This document shows positions 1-8,075 of a stretch of 64,000 nt of DNA, piece after piece; within the stretch, counting starts at the first letter, position 1; each line of letters opens with the position of its first letter. The DNA is from Flavobacterium franklandianum (GTDB taxonomy: Bacteria > Bacteroidota > Bacteroidia > Flavobacteriales > Flavobacteriaceae). The notes beneath the pieces were generated by a model that saw nothing but the letters and a program-made list of their open reading frames with translations, was not told where the DNA came from and searched no databases. Where the stretch lies: the NCBI RefSeq assembly GCF_007097365.1, contig NZ_VJZR01000002.1:143464-207463 (forward strand), written 5' to 3'. The position numbers were made by a program, and so were the translations under genes.

Positions 1-80
1 TCCGGAGTTTTTTATTTTTCAAACAAAACTTCCGGTCTGTTCGCAGAAATGCTCGGGTTTCCGGAGTTTTTTATTTTTAA
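1..80 (+). repeat. Tandem terminator-like repeat (TCCGGAGTTTTTTATTTTT)
   Basis: The 19-base string TCCGGAGTTTTTTATTTTT occurs at 1-19 and again at 60-78. The second copy is the 3' arm and T-run of a hairpin: AACTTCCGG at 27-35 pairs, with one bulged T, with CCGGAGTT at 61-68, and the T-rich run follows. The first copy looks like the 3' end of a similar terminator cut by the window edge. This would end a rightward gene lying before the window. The loop holds the short repeat described at 34-60. Confidence 0.55.
34..60 (+). repeat. Short dispersed repeat, copy 1 (GTTCGC..GCTCGGGT)
   Basis: GTTCGC at 39-44 and GCTCGGGT at 51-58 are separated by six bases (AGAAAT), longer than the three or four bases in the other copies. 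It is the most divergent member of a five-copy family in this window (others at 4527, 25637, 42113 and 45141). It sits in the loop of the terminator-like hairpin at 27-68. Confidence 0.45.
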
Positions 81-99
81 CCTGAACTTGTTTCAGGTT
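79..99. repeat. Palindrome AACCTGAA-cttg-TTCAGGTT
   Basis: An inverted repeat with eight-base arms at 79-86 and 92-99 lies between the terminator-like repeat and the rpe promoter. Palindromes of this CTGAA..TTCAG type are, from memory, common between genes in Flavobacteriaceae. It has no T-run on the + strand, so it is more likely a dispersed palindrome than a terminator. Confidence 0.5.
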
Positions 100-113
100 C
101 TCTAATTATAATT

Positions 114-121
114 TACTTTTG
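114..121 (+). promoter_or_regulatory. Bacteroidota -7 box for rpe
   Basis: TACTTTTG fits the TAnnTTTG consensus used by the primary sigma factor of Bacteroidota. It lies 58 bases before the rpe ATG. I see no convincing TTTG -33 element. Confidence 0.5.
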
Positions 122-179
122 TACAAATAACACTAACTACTTTCAGTATTAAAAGATGCTGGAATAAATTCAGCATAAA

Positions 180-842
180 ATGAAGAATACACTTATCGCA
201 CCATCAGTTCTTGCTGCTGATTTTGCCAATTTACAACGAGACATCGAAATGATTAATAATAGTGAGGCCGACTGGTTTCATATTGATATTATGGACGGTG
301 TTTTTGTTCCCAATATTTCTTTTGGAATGCCCGTTTTAGCCGCCATAGCCAAACACGCCAAGAAAACCATCGATGTCCATTTGATGATTGTTGATCCCGA
401 TAGATATATCAAAACTTTTGCTGAATTAGGAGCAAATATTTTATCGGTTCATTATGAAGCTTGTCCGCATCTTCACAGAACTTTACAAGCCATCAAAGCC
501 GAAGGAATGAAAGCTGGTGTTGCCATAAATCCACATACTAACATTGATTTATTGGAAGATGTTATCAACGATATCGATTTGGTTTGTGTTATGAGTGTGA
601 ATCCTGGTTTTGGAGGACAATCGTTTATCGAGAACACCTATGCTAAAGTTGAAAAACTTAAAGCATTGATTACTCGAAAAGGTGCAAATACAATTATAGA
701 AATTGACGGTGGTGTTACCAATAAAAATGCAGTACAATTAATAAATGCTGGTGCTGATGTTTTGGTCGCTGGGAGTTTTGTTTTTAAAGCTGAAAATCCG
801 ACTACAACAATTGCTGATTTGAAAAAGTTGACTTGTTTCTAA
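180..842 (+). CDS. rpe: Ribulose-phosphate 3-epimerase
   Basis: Rpe interconverts D-ribulose 5-phosphate and D-xylulose 5-phosphate in the non-oxidative pentose phosphate pathway, in the cytosol. The 220-residue length is usual for the family. The start APSVLAADF carries the conserved Ser9. H34 and D36 lie in HIDIMDG, H67 in DVHLMI, and D176 in IEIDGGV; these are the metal and acid-base residues of the TIM barrel. The phosphate-binding NPGFGGQ is at 141-147 and VAGSFVF is near the C-terminus. The ATG start leaves the family N-terminus intact. It is a single-gene unit with its own -7 box and a hairpin terminator at 867. Nothing is missing. Confidence 0.97.
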   Translation: MKNTLIAPSVLAADFANLQRDIEMINNSEADWFHIDIMDGVFVPNISFGMPVLAAIAKHAKKTIDVHLMIVDPDRYIKTFAELGANILSVHYEACPHLHRTLQAIKAEGMKAGVAINPHTNIDLLEDVINDIDLVCVMSVNPGFGGQSFIENTYAKVEKLKALITRKGANTIIEIDGGVTNKNAVQLINAGADVLVAGSFVFKAENPTTTIADLKKLTCF

Positions 843-866
843 AATCAAAACTCTTATTATAAAGAT

Positions 867-893
867 AATCCGAAGCCATAAACTTCGGATTTC
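867..893 (+). terminator. rpe terminator hairpin
   Basis: AATCCGAAG (867-875) pairs with CTTCGGATT (883-891) and a short, weak T-rich tail follows. It lies 25 bases after the rpe stop. Confidence 0.6.
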
Positions 894-1008
894 TTGTATA
901 AGCATATTTCTTTTGTATTAACATTTAGCAACATTACCTTAAACTACAAAACACAAAGAGATAATAATAAAATAACTTTTACATCAAATGGAGAGGTTGA
1001 TTGTAAGA

Positions 1009-1016
1009 TACTTTTG
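1009..1016 (+). promoter_or_regulatory. -7 box for the LTD-domain gene
   Basis: TACTTTTG fits TAnnTTTG and ends 23 bases before the ATG at 1040. It therefore supports that start and the unusually long N-terminal region of the product. Confidence 0.5.
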
Positions 1017-1039
1017 TAAAGAATTAAAACAATTACTTT

Positions 1040-3787
1040 ATGAAAGAATTTTTACAATTAAAACAAATGAATTTTTCAGCTTCTTTAAATTTTGACTTGA
1101 CGCATCGTTCAAGATCATTAATTGAAAATATCGAAACCAAATCATTAAAAACTATTTCTAATCTGGGATTGTTTTTATATTTTATTTTATTGGGTTTCAA
1201 TCAAAATGCAATGGCTCAATCTGTAGATCTTTCTACTTACGTTAGGGTAGGTCGTTATAATTTGCCAGAACCTACTCGAACTACAGCTCCAGCTAATAAT
1301 TTATTAGCTCAAGAAGTTTCGGGAGTGACTTACAATTGGGATACAGACACTCTTTTTCTTATTGGTGATGGAAGTACTTCAGTGGTTCAGGTTTCAAAAA
1401 CGGGTCAGTTAATCAATACGATGACTTTGGCTCAAGGGTCGAGTCCTCAAGGCACAGAGTTTTATGATACCGAAGGGATTACCTATATTGGTGGCGGTCA
1501 ATTTGTACTATGTGAAGAACGTGACAGAAAGGTAGTTAAATTTACTTATGTTGCCGGAACTACTCTTACCAGAAGTAATACACAAACTGTAACATTGGGA
1601 ACATTTATTGGTAATGTTGGAACAGAAGGGCTTTCATATGACCCAATAACTTCTGGATATATTGTTTTAAAAGAAACAACGCCGATAGGAATTTTCCAAA
1701 CAGCTGTTGACTTTACAGCTGGAACGGGAACAAATGGTTCGGCAACAACAACAAATTCAGTTAACCTTTTTGATCCATCTTTAATGTTAGTTAATGATGT
1801 TGCTGATGTTTTTGCATTGTCAAATTTACCTTCTCTTAACGGCCAGCCTTTATATAACAATTTATTGGTTTTAAGTCAAGAAAATGCTAAGGTTTTGAAT
1901 ATCGACAGAAATGGTGTTATTTCCAGCTCGTTAACTATTGTATCAGATCCTGGAAATATTTTAGACGTAGCTAACCAACAACACGAAGGACTTACGATGG
2001 ATCGTGATGGTGTTTTATATATTGTAAGCGAAAACGGTGGCGGAGATATTGATCATCCACAACTTTGGGTTTATACCTCTACTGCTAAATCAAATGCTGC
2101 TCCAACAGCAATTGCCTTGACAAATACCACTGATGCCATTTTAGAAAACTCTAATACCTCTACAGCCGTTAAAGTATCAGATATTGTTGTTACAGATGAT
2201 GGTTTAGGCACAAACATTTTATCTTTATCAGGAGCTGACTCCAATTTTTTCCAAATTACAGGTTCAAGTTTGTATATCAAAGCTGGAACTGTACTTGATT
2301 ATGAAACCAAAACAAGTTACAGCGTTACCATCAATGTTGACGATACAACGGTTGGCACTACTCCAGATGCTTCTGTTAATTTTGTGTTATCTGTTACAGA
2401 TGTTGTTGTTGAAACAGTTCCAGTTGCCGAGGTAAGTATTACAGAAATAGCTTCTTGGTCTAGTGGGAACACTCTAGTTGCTGCGGATTGGTTTGAAATT
2501 ACCAATAATGGAACCTCCGCTCTTGATATTACGGGTTGGAAAGTAGATGATAGTTCTAATTTATTTACTTCAGCACTAGCTTTAACAGGCATCACAAGTA
2601 TTGCTGCGGGTGAATCTGTAATTTTCTTAGAAACAAGTGCTTCAAATTCAGCAACTATTATTGCTAATTTCAAATCTGCTTGGTTTGGGTCTAATGTGCC
2701 TGCAAATTTACAAGTAGGTTCTTATACAGGTGGCGGAATAGGTTTAAGTTCATCTGGCGATGCAGTAAACCTATTCGATTCTAGTGGAGCTGTAAAAGCC
2801 AAAGTAACTTTTGGGGCAGCTACTACAAATTTCACCTTTAATAATGCTGCAGGTTTTAACAATACTGCAATAACAACATTGAGTCAAGTAGGCGTTAATG
2901 AAGCATTTGCCGCAGTAAATGATACTAATCAAATTGGCTCTCCAGGTTCTATAGGAAAGCTTTTTATATCCGAAGTAGCTCCTTGGTCTAGCGGTAGTAG
3001 CCCAGTGGGTGCCGATTGGTTCGAAGTAACCAATTCAAAAGCTGTGGCGGTTGATATTACTGGATGGAAAATAGATGACAATTCACAATCTCCAATAGCA
3101 GCTTTAGCATTAAACGGAATAACCAGTATCAATGCTGGTGAATCTGTAATTTTTATAGAAACTAATGATTTGGCTGGAAAAACTGCTGTTTTCCTAAACA
3201 ATTGGTTTGGTGCTAATCCTCCATTGGGTTTAAGAATAGGAAATTATACAGGAAGTGGCGCAGGTTTGAGTTCAGGAGGTGATCAAGTAAATTTATATAA
3301 CGCGACAAGTGCAACTCCAAGAACATCGGTATTATTCGGAGCTTCATCGATTACGTCCTTTGCAACTTTTGATAACTCTGCAGGACTTAACAGTATCACA
3401 ACTCCCATAACTCAATTGAGTTCCGTTGGTGTTAACGGTGCTTTTGTAGCAGCAAACAGCGCTACCGAAACTGGTTCGCCAGGAACTTTCATCTTATCAA
3501 GTGGTAGTTTATCAACGAATACTTTTATGAACCTGAACGCTGCTTTTGATGTAATTGCTTATCCAAATCCTTTTGATTCAGCATTTCATTTAAATTTCAA
3601 AACATCTAGCAATGATACAGTAGAAATGAAAGTATATGATATGGTTGGAAAACTTATAGAAGTTTGTAAGTTCGATGCGACTGAAATGAATAATCAAAAA
3701 GCGGGAAGTAATTTTAAATCTGGCATTTATAATGTTATAATAACTCAAGGTGAGAAAACTAAAACACTTCGTGTGATTAAGAAATAA
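1040..3787 (+). CDS. Secreted LTD-domain protein with T9SS sorting signal
   Basis: A 915-residue exported protein of unknown substrate. In order: a long basic N-region of about 35 residues; a hydrophobic stretch ending NAMAQ near residue 60, the likely signal peptidase site; a propeller-like region to about 350 with SGVTYN, EGITYI, EGLSYD and EGLTMD repeats, resembling SdiA-regulated or esterase-like phytase domains; a cadherin-like stretch to about 455; two tandem lamin-tail domains (about 462-630 and 640-810), each beginning ISE(I/V)A.WSSG and containing ADWFE(I/V)TN; and a type A T9SS C-terminal signal beginning AYPNPF and ending LRVIKK. The two LTDs are similar enough to suggest an internal duplication. 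LTDs often accompany extracellular nucleases or phosphatases, but I see no nuclease domain. The role is unassigned; a surface-bound or released hydrolase-like protein is an inference. Confidence 0.85.
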   Translation: MKEFLQLKQMNFSASLNFDLTHRSRSLIENIETKSLKTISNLGLFLYFILLGFNQNAMAQSVDLSTYVRVGRYNLPEPTRTTAPANNLLAQEVSGVTYNWDTDTLFLIGDGSTSVVQVSKTGQLINTMTLAQGSSPQGTEFYDTEGITYIGGGQFVLCEERDRKVVKFTYVAGTTLTRSNTQTVTLGTFIGNVGTEGLSYDPITSGYIVLKETTPIGIFQTAVDFTAGTGTNGSATTTNSVNLFDPSLMLVNDVADVFALSNLPSLNGQPLYNNLLVLSQENAKVLNIDRNGVISSSLTIVSDPGNILDVANQQHEGLTMDRDGVLYIVSENGGGDIDHPQLWVYTSTAKSNAAPTAIALTNTTDAILENSNTSTAVKVSDIVVTDDGLGTNILSLSGADSNFFQITGSSLYIKAGTVLDYETKTSYSVTINVDDTTVGTTPDASVNFVLSVTDVVVETVPVAEVSITEIASWSSGNTLVAADWFEITNNGTSALDITGWKVDDSSNLFTSALALTGITSIAAGESVIFLETSASNSATIIANFKSAWFGSNVPANLQVGSYTGGGIGLSSSGDAVNLFDSSGAVKAKVTFGAATTNFTFNNAAGFNNTAITTLSQVGVNEAFAAVNDTNQIGSPGSIGKLFISEVAPWSSGSSPVGADWFEVTNSKAVAVDITGWKIDDNSQSPIAALALNGITSINAGESVIFIETNDLAGKTAVFLNNWFGANPPLGLRIGNYTGSGAGLSSGGDQVNLYNATSATPRTSVLFGASSITSFATFDNSAGLNSITTPITQLSSVGVNGAFVAANSATETGSPGTFILSSGSLSTNTFMNLNAAFDVIAYPNPFDSAFHLNFKTSSNDTVEMKVYDMVGKLIEVCKFDATEMNNQKAGSNFKSGIYNVIITQGEKTKTLRVIKK

Positions 3788-3805
3788 GAAAATTAATTAT
3801 TTTAC

Positions 3806-3849
3806 ACAAACCCTCGCCTGAGTCTAAGGCGAGGGTTTGTTTTTTTTTT
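3806..3849 (+). terminator. Strong intrinsic terminator
   Basis: ACAAACCCTCGCC (3806-3818) pairs perfectly with GGCGAGGGTTTGT (3828-3840), followed by nine T residues. It ends the LTD-domain gene. Confidence 0.92.
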
Positions 3850-3874
3850 AAATTGACTATAAAATAACTTTAAT

Positions 3875-3909
3875 AAAAAATCCAAAGACAAAATCTTTGG
3901 ATTTTTTTT
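3875..3909 (-). terminator. Bidirectional terminator after tRNA-Arg
   Basis: ATCCAAAGA (3880-3888) pairs with TCTTTGGAT (3894-3902). An A-run lies to its left and a T-run to its right, so it has a U-tract in both directions. It sits just beyond the 3' end of the leftward tRNA. Confidence 0.75.
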
Positions 3910-3910
3910 A

Positions 3911-3987
3911 TGGTGACCGCGGCAGGGTTCGAACCTGCAACCTTCAGAGCCGAAATCTGAAATTCTATCCAGTTGAACTACGCAGCC
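3911..3987 (-). tRNA. tRNA-Arg (anticodon UCG)
   Basis: Read on the minus strand, the acceptor GGCTGCG pairs with CGCGGTC, including two G-U pairs. The anticodon stem TCAGA/TCTGA encloses the seven-base loop TTTCGGC with anticodon TCG (reads CGA). The T arm has the usual GGTTCGAACC core. The 3' CCA is encoded (3911-3913). Length is 77 bases. Confidence 0.94.
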
Positions 3988-4056
3988 ATTTTATAATTAC
4001 AAATTTTAAATTACGAATTATGTGAACTTATTTGGTAATTTAAAATTTGTAATAAT

Positions 4057-4506
4057 TTATACTAATAGTTTTTTGACAATCGATGAGATGGTTTTTCCTT
4101 CGGCTGTTCCGCCTAATTGCGCTGAGGCTAATCCCATTACTTTGCCCATTGATGCTATTCCGTTTGCGCCAGTTTCTGCAATAATTTTTGCGATAATAGC
4201 TTCTACTTCGGCTTCGCTAAGTTGTGCTGGCAAGAATTTTTCGATTACTGCAATTTGAGCTAATTCTGGTTCAGCTAAGTCCAACCTATTTTGTTCTGTA
4301 AAAATCTTAGCGCTGTCCTTACGGGTTTTTACTAATTTTTGAAGTAATTTAATTTCGTCTGCTTCAGTGATTTCTTCTTTGGATCCTGTGGCAGTTTGAG
4401 CTAAAAGGATTTCAGATTTAATTGCTCTTAAGGCTTCTAATGCTATAGTATCTTTGGCTCTCATGGCGGTTTTTATTTCCTCCATGATTTGTGTTGATAA
4501 GCTCAT
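4057..4506 (-). CDS. yqeY: GatB/YqeY domain protein
   Basis: A 149-residue stand-alone YqeY-like protein, resembling the tail domain of GatB, the Asp-tRNA/Glu-tRNA amidotransferase subunit. Its exact role is unknown; tRNA binding is proposed for the family. Visible family features are the start MSLSTQIMEEIKTAMRAKD, the central AEPELAQIAVIEKFLPAQLSE and the C-terminal MGKVMG and GKTISSIVKKLL. It follows ftsZ in the same direction but is separated from it by 227 bases containing a strong terminator, a dispersed repeat and a second hairpin. It is therefore probably its own transcription unit rather than the end of the dcw operon. Confidence 0.93.
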   Translation of the reverse strand: MSLSTQIMEEIKTAMRAKDTIALEALRAIKSEILLAQTATGSKEEITEADEIKLLQKLVKTRKDSAKIFTEQNRLDLAEPELAQIAVIEKFLPAQLSEAEVEAIIAKIIAETGANGIASMGKVMGLASAQLGGTAEGKTISSIVKKLLV

Positions 4507-4526
4507 ATTAATTTATTATTTGCTAC

Positions 4527-4549
4527 GCCAGTTCGCTGACGCTCGGGTT
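4527..4549 (+). repeat. Short dispersed repeat, copy 2
   Basis: GCCAGTTCGCTGACGCTCGG followed by GTT. It lies between yqeY and ftsZ, 20 bases upstream of the yqeY start, so in the mRNA it would be part of the yqeY leader. It is a close match to the copies at 25637 and 45141. Confidence 0.6.
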
Positions 4550-4562
4550 ATGTTTTTGTTTT

Positions 4563-4607
4563 CAGATTGAAACCTCCTTTTATCCAAAAGGTTTTAGTAG
4601 CAATCTG
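4563..4607 (-). promoter_or_regulatory. Long imperfect hairpin upstream of yqeY
   Basis: Outer arms CAGATTG (4563-4569) and CAATCTG (4601-4607) enclose a second pair, AACCT and the complementary GGTT, on either side of CTTTT and AAAAG. This makes a stable structure in the yqeY leader or ftsZ trailer. No terminator-type U-run follows on the minus strand. Its function is unknown. Confidence 0.4.
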
Positions 4608-4674
4608 GAGCACAAATTTATGTTTTTTTAATGAAATTAGCAACTGATTCTAGTGGTGTTCATTAATGAAATTG

Positions 4675-4712
4675 AAAAAAATAGCCCGAAAATTAAATGA
4701 ATTTTCGGGCTA
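4675..4712 (-). terminator. ftsZ / dcw operon terminator
   Basis: TAGCCCGAAAATT (4682-4694) pairs with AATTTTCGGGCTA (4700-4712), a 13-bp perfect stem. On the minus strand it is followed by seven T residues (4681-4675). It lies 22 bases past the ftsZ stop. Confidence 0.92.
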
Positions 4713-4733
4713 GGCAACTTTGGTTATAATCAG

Positions 4734-6668
4734 TTAGTCAACATTATCGTGTAAGAATGAATTGTTTGACCTCAATTGGAGGTCATCATTACTGTCCATC
4801 CCAACTGAAATTCTAGAATTCGTTCCAGTTATTTGTCCTTTTGAAAGCTCTATGTTTTGTCTTTTATAAGCTGGTACTCTTTCTAATTCATCAACTTTTG
4901 AAATCGTATTGTGAAATTTATAATTGAAATCTTTTAATTTTTTTCTTCTTTCTTCAGTTCTTAATTTCATTGATTCTTGAATGGTCATATCCATTGGAGA
5001 AATATTTTCGAAAGTAGCGGTTGTGTTTTCAACGACCTCAATCTTTTTCATGGTGATGTTCAACTCTTCTGGAATTATTTCCTCTACTACTGCTACAGTA
5101 GGTTTTGAGTCTAACAAGGCATTCTCAACTTCGGTATATTCTTCTAGAGAATATCTTATGATTCCATTGTCAATTAATTCTGTTACTGGAACAAATTGAA
5201 CAGGCTCATTTACTTTAATATCTCTTGTTTCATTACTTAGTTCAAATAAAGTTCTGGTTTCTTCCTTTTTTACTGGCTCAGACTTAAATAGTGGCAAGTC
5301 GAATGATAAAGTGGCTTGTTCTTCTTTATGGTATATTTTTGCTTCAACGACTTCTATCTGTTTAACTTCTGTTGATGAAACAACAAAATCCAAGTCTTTG
5401 ATAGGTGAAACGATTTCGAAAGTAACATCTAAATTTCTAATAAACTCATTCATACCCATAAGTTCTTCGCTTTTAAGAATAACTTTTGCTGGTTCTTCAA
5501 CAAGTACTTTTTCTTCTTCTAATAGTTCAAAAACAATTCTGTCTTCGGTTTTAGCAAGAGGTGTTTCTGTTTCGTGGTTAAATGCTGTAACGGATTTTTT
5601 TGTTAAATCATACTCATTTTTTTGTTCGTCACCAAGTGTATGTATGATCCTAGCGGGTTCAACATTTACAATTTCACGTTGTTGTTCGATGTCAAAACCT
5701 GTTGCAATAATGGTTATAGAAATTGATTCGCCTAGAGATTCGTCTTCACCAACCCCCATAATAATATTGGCGTTGTGTCCTGCTTCGGCTTGAATATAAT
5801 CGTTGATTTCTCCAATTTCATCAATTGTGATTTCGTCAGATCCAGAAACGATGAGCAACAATACGTTTTTGGCTCCAGCGATTTTATTATCATTTAAAAG
5901 AGGGGAGTCTAAGGCTGAAATAATTCCTTCTTTGGCTCTGTTTTCACCTGTAGAAACAGCTGATCCCATAATGGCAGTTCCACTATTGGCCAATACTGTT
6001 TTGGCATCTTTTAAATCTATATTTTGAGTATAGTGATGTGTAATTACTTCGGCAATACCTCTTGAGGCTGTGGCCAAAACTTCATCGGCTTTCGAAAATC
6101 CAGCTTTAAAACCAAGATTCCCATATACTTCTCTTAATTTATTGTTGTTGATTACTATCAAAGAATCAACTTGTTTACGCAATTTATTAATCCCTATTTG
6201 CGCTTGTTCAAGACGCACTTTTCCTTCAAATGAGAAAGGCAAAGTCACTATTCCAACGGTTAAAATATCTCTTTCTTTGGCCAATTGAGCAATTACTGGC
6301 GCTGCACCTGTCCCAGTTCCTCCACCCATTCCTGCGGTTATGAAAACCATTTTGGTGTTACTGTCAAGCATTTTTTCAATTTCAGCAATACTTTCAATCG
6401 CTGATTGCTGTCCTACATCTGGATTTGCTCCTGCTCCAAGTCCTTCGGTCAAGTTAACACCTAACTGAATTTTATTTGGTACAGAACTGTTATCTAATGC
6501 TTGAGAATCGGTATTACAAACGATAAAATCTACGCCTTTGATACCTTGCTTGAACATATGGTTTATAGCGTTACTCCCGCCGCCGCCTACACCTATAACT
6601 TTTATTACATTTGATTGGTTTTTTGGTAAATCAAACGAAATACTGCCAAATTCTGAGTTGCTCATCAT
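4734..6668 (-). CDS. ftsZ: Cell division protein FtsZ
   Basis: FtsZ is the tubulin-like GTPase that polymerises into the division ring at midcell. The GTP-binding fold is intact: GGGGSNA at 28-34 and the tubulin signature GGGTGTGAAP at 115-124, followed by the FEGKVRLEQA region and an RAKEGI segment. The core ends near residue 320. About 300 further residues follow, an acidic, Val/Glu-rich linker, and the C-terminal conserved peptide SNNSFLHDNVD. At 644 residues it is far longer than the roughly 380 of E. coli FtsZ; the long linker is usual for Flavobacteriaceae. Two ATG codons (6668 and 6665) could start it. It follows ftsA by 39 bases and ends the dcw operon. Confidence 0.98.
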   Translation of the reverse strand: MMSNSEFGSISFDLPKNQSNVIKVIGVGGGGSNAINHMFKQGIKGVDFIVCNTDSQALDNSSVPNKIQLGVNLTEGLGAGANPDVGQQSAIESIAEIEKMLDSNTKMVFITAGMGGGTGTGAAPVIAQLAKERDILTVGIVTLPFSFEGKVRLEQAQIGINKLRKQVDSLIVINNNKLREVYGNLGFKAGFSKADEVLATASRGIAEVITHHYTQNIDLKDAKTVLANSGTAIMGSAVSTGENRAKEGIISALDSPLLNDNKIAGAKNVLLLIVSGSDEITIDEIGEINDYIQAEAGHNANIIMGVGEDESLGESISITIIATGFDIEQQREIVNVEPARIIHTLGDEQKNEYDLTKKSVTAFNHETETPLAKTEDRIVFELLEEEKVLVEEPAKVILKSEELMGMNEFIRNLDVTFEIVSPIKDLDFVVSSTEVKQIEVVEAKIYHKEEQATLSFDLPLFKSEPVKKEETRTLFELSNETRDIKVNEPVQFVPVTELIDNGIIRYSLEEYTEVENALLDSKPTVAVVEEIIPEELNITMKKIEVVENTTATFENISPMDMTIQESMKLRTEERRKKLKDFNYKFHNTISKVDELERVPAYKRQNIELSKGQITGTNSRISVGMDSNDDLQLRSNNSFLHDNVD

Positions 6669-6707
6669 CTTATGGTTTTTATTATTTTATTAATATATTT
6701 TTATTCT

Positions 6708-8072
6708 TTATTCTGCGTTGTCCAAAAATTCTTTTATTTTTCCTAGGTAACCACTTAAATCAAAAAAGTTTTTTTTATTTGAAGGAGCCATTGGAGGAGT
6801 TTTTATATCCTGAATGTCGTCTTTTATAATTTCCTCTGCTATAATTTCTAGTTTTGGTGGTCTAGCGATTTTTTGTTCCGCGTATTTTTCAACTCTAACA
6901 GCGCTTTGTGTTTTGTTTTCAATACTATTCATCACTAAACCAACTACTGTTGCATAAAGTGGGCAAGATATTTCTTCGTCAGAGTTTCCAGCTAGATGTT
7001 CATTTGGATATCCAATTCTTGTATCCATGCCGGTGATGTATTCTACTAATTGTTTGATGTGTTTCAATTGAGCGCCACCACCAGTCAAAACAATTCCAGC
7101 AATTAGTTTTTTGCGCGGATCATCGTGTCCATACTCTTTGATTTCTGTAAAAACTTGTTCAATAATTTCTACTACACGAGCGTGAATTATTTTTGATAAA
7201 TTCTTTAACGAAATTTCTTTTGGCTCTCTTCCTCTTAATCCTGGAATTGAAACGATTTCGTTGTCTTTATTTTCTCCCGGCCATGCTGATCCAAATTTAA
7301 CTTTCAATAATTCAGCCTGCTTTTCGATAATAGAACAGCCTTCCTTTATGTCATCTGTGATTACATTTCCACCAAAAGGGATTACTGCTGTATGTCGAAT
7401 AATACCGTCTTTGAAAATGGCTAAATCTGTTGTTCCTCCTCCAATATCTATTAATGCGACACCTGCTTCTTTTTCTTCTTGGCTTAAAACGGCATTTGCC
7501 GAAGCTAAAGGTTCTAAGGTTAGACCAGAAAGTTCAATGTCTGCACTTTGAATACATCTTGCAACGTTGCGAATGGATGAAGCTTGTCCTACTACGACGT
7601 GAAAACTCGATTCCAATCTGCCGCCATACATTCCTATAGGTTCTTTTATATCGGATTGTCCGTCAATTTTGTATTCTTGTGGCAAAACGTGTATAATTTC
7701 TTCACCTGGCAACATAGCCAACTTGTTTACTTGGTCTATCAAAAGTTGAATATCATTTCCGGAAATTACTTCCTCTGCATTATTTCTTATGATATAATCG
7801 CTATGTTGAATACTACGAATGTGTTGACCTGCAATTCCGACAACTACATTATTTATTTTGTATCCTGATTTGGTTTCTGCTTCAAGCACCGCTTGCTGAA
7901 TGGACTGAATGGTTTGAGTGATATTGTTTACAACACCTCTTGCAACACCGAGACTTTTTGATTTCCCAACGCCTAAAATTTCTAGTTTTCCGTACTCATT
8001 TTTTTTGCCTATCATGGCAACTATTTTTGTTGTCCCAATATCTAGACCTACTGCAATATTCTCTTTTTCCAT
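6708..8072 (-). CDS. ftsA: Cell division protein FtsA
   Basis: FtsA is the actin-like ATPase that tethers FtsZ to the membrane and recruits later division proteins. It has 454 residues. Phosphate 1 motif VGLDIGTTK lies at the N-terminus, the 1C domain follows, and phosphate 2 motif IDIGGGTTD is near residue 210. A variable tail leads to the C-terminal amphipathic segment FDLSGYLGKIKEFLDNAE, which fits the membrane-targeting helix. It lies three bases after ftsQ and 39 before ftsZ, the usual order. Confidence 0.98.
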   Translation of the reverse strand: MEKENIAVGLDIGTTKIVAMIGKKNEYGKLEILGVGKSKSLGVARGVVNNITQTIQSIQQAVLEAETKSGYKINNVVVGIAGQHIRSIQHSDYIIRNNAEEVISGNDIQLLIDQVNKLAMLPGEEIIHVLPQEYKIDGQSDIKEPIGMYGGRLESSFHVVVGQASSIRNVARCIQSADIELSGLTLEPLASANAVLSQEEKEAGVALIDIGGGTTDLAIFKDGIIRHTAVIPFGGNVITDDIKEGCSIIEKQAELLKVKFGSAWPGENKDNEIVSIPGLRGREPKEISLKNLSKIIHARVVEIIEQVFTEIKEYGHDDPRKKLIAGIVLTGGGAQLKHIKQLVEYITGMDTRIGYPNEHLAGNSDEEISCPLYATVVGLVMNSIENKTQSAVRVEKYAEQKIARPPKLEIIAEEIIKDDIQDIKTPPMAPSNKKNFFDLSGYLGKIKEFLDNAE

Positions 8073-8075
8073 TTT

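Noticed and set aside
1-66. CRISPR-like spacing of TCCGG at 1, 31 and 60
   Set aside because: Only a five-base match recurs at each point; no conserved repeat of CRISPR length and no cas genes. A terminator explains it better.
1546-1860. Antisense ORF within the LTD-domain gene (with others at 2071, 2317 and 2929)
   Set aside because: Shadows of a long repetitive coding sequence in another frame; no start context, no family resemblance and low-complexity translation.
5311-5793. 160-residue ORF opposite ftsZ
   Set aside because: Ser-rich antisense shadow of the acidic FtsZ linker; no independent promoter.
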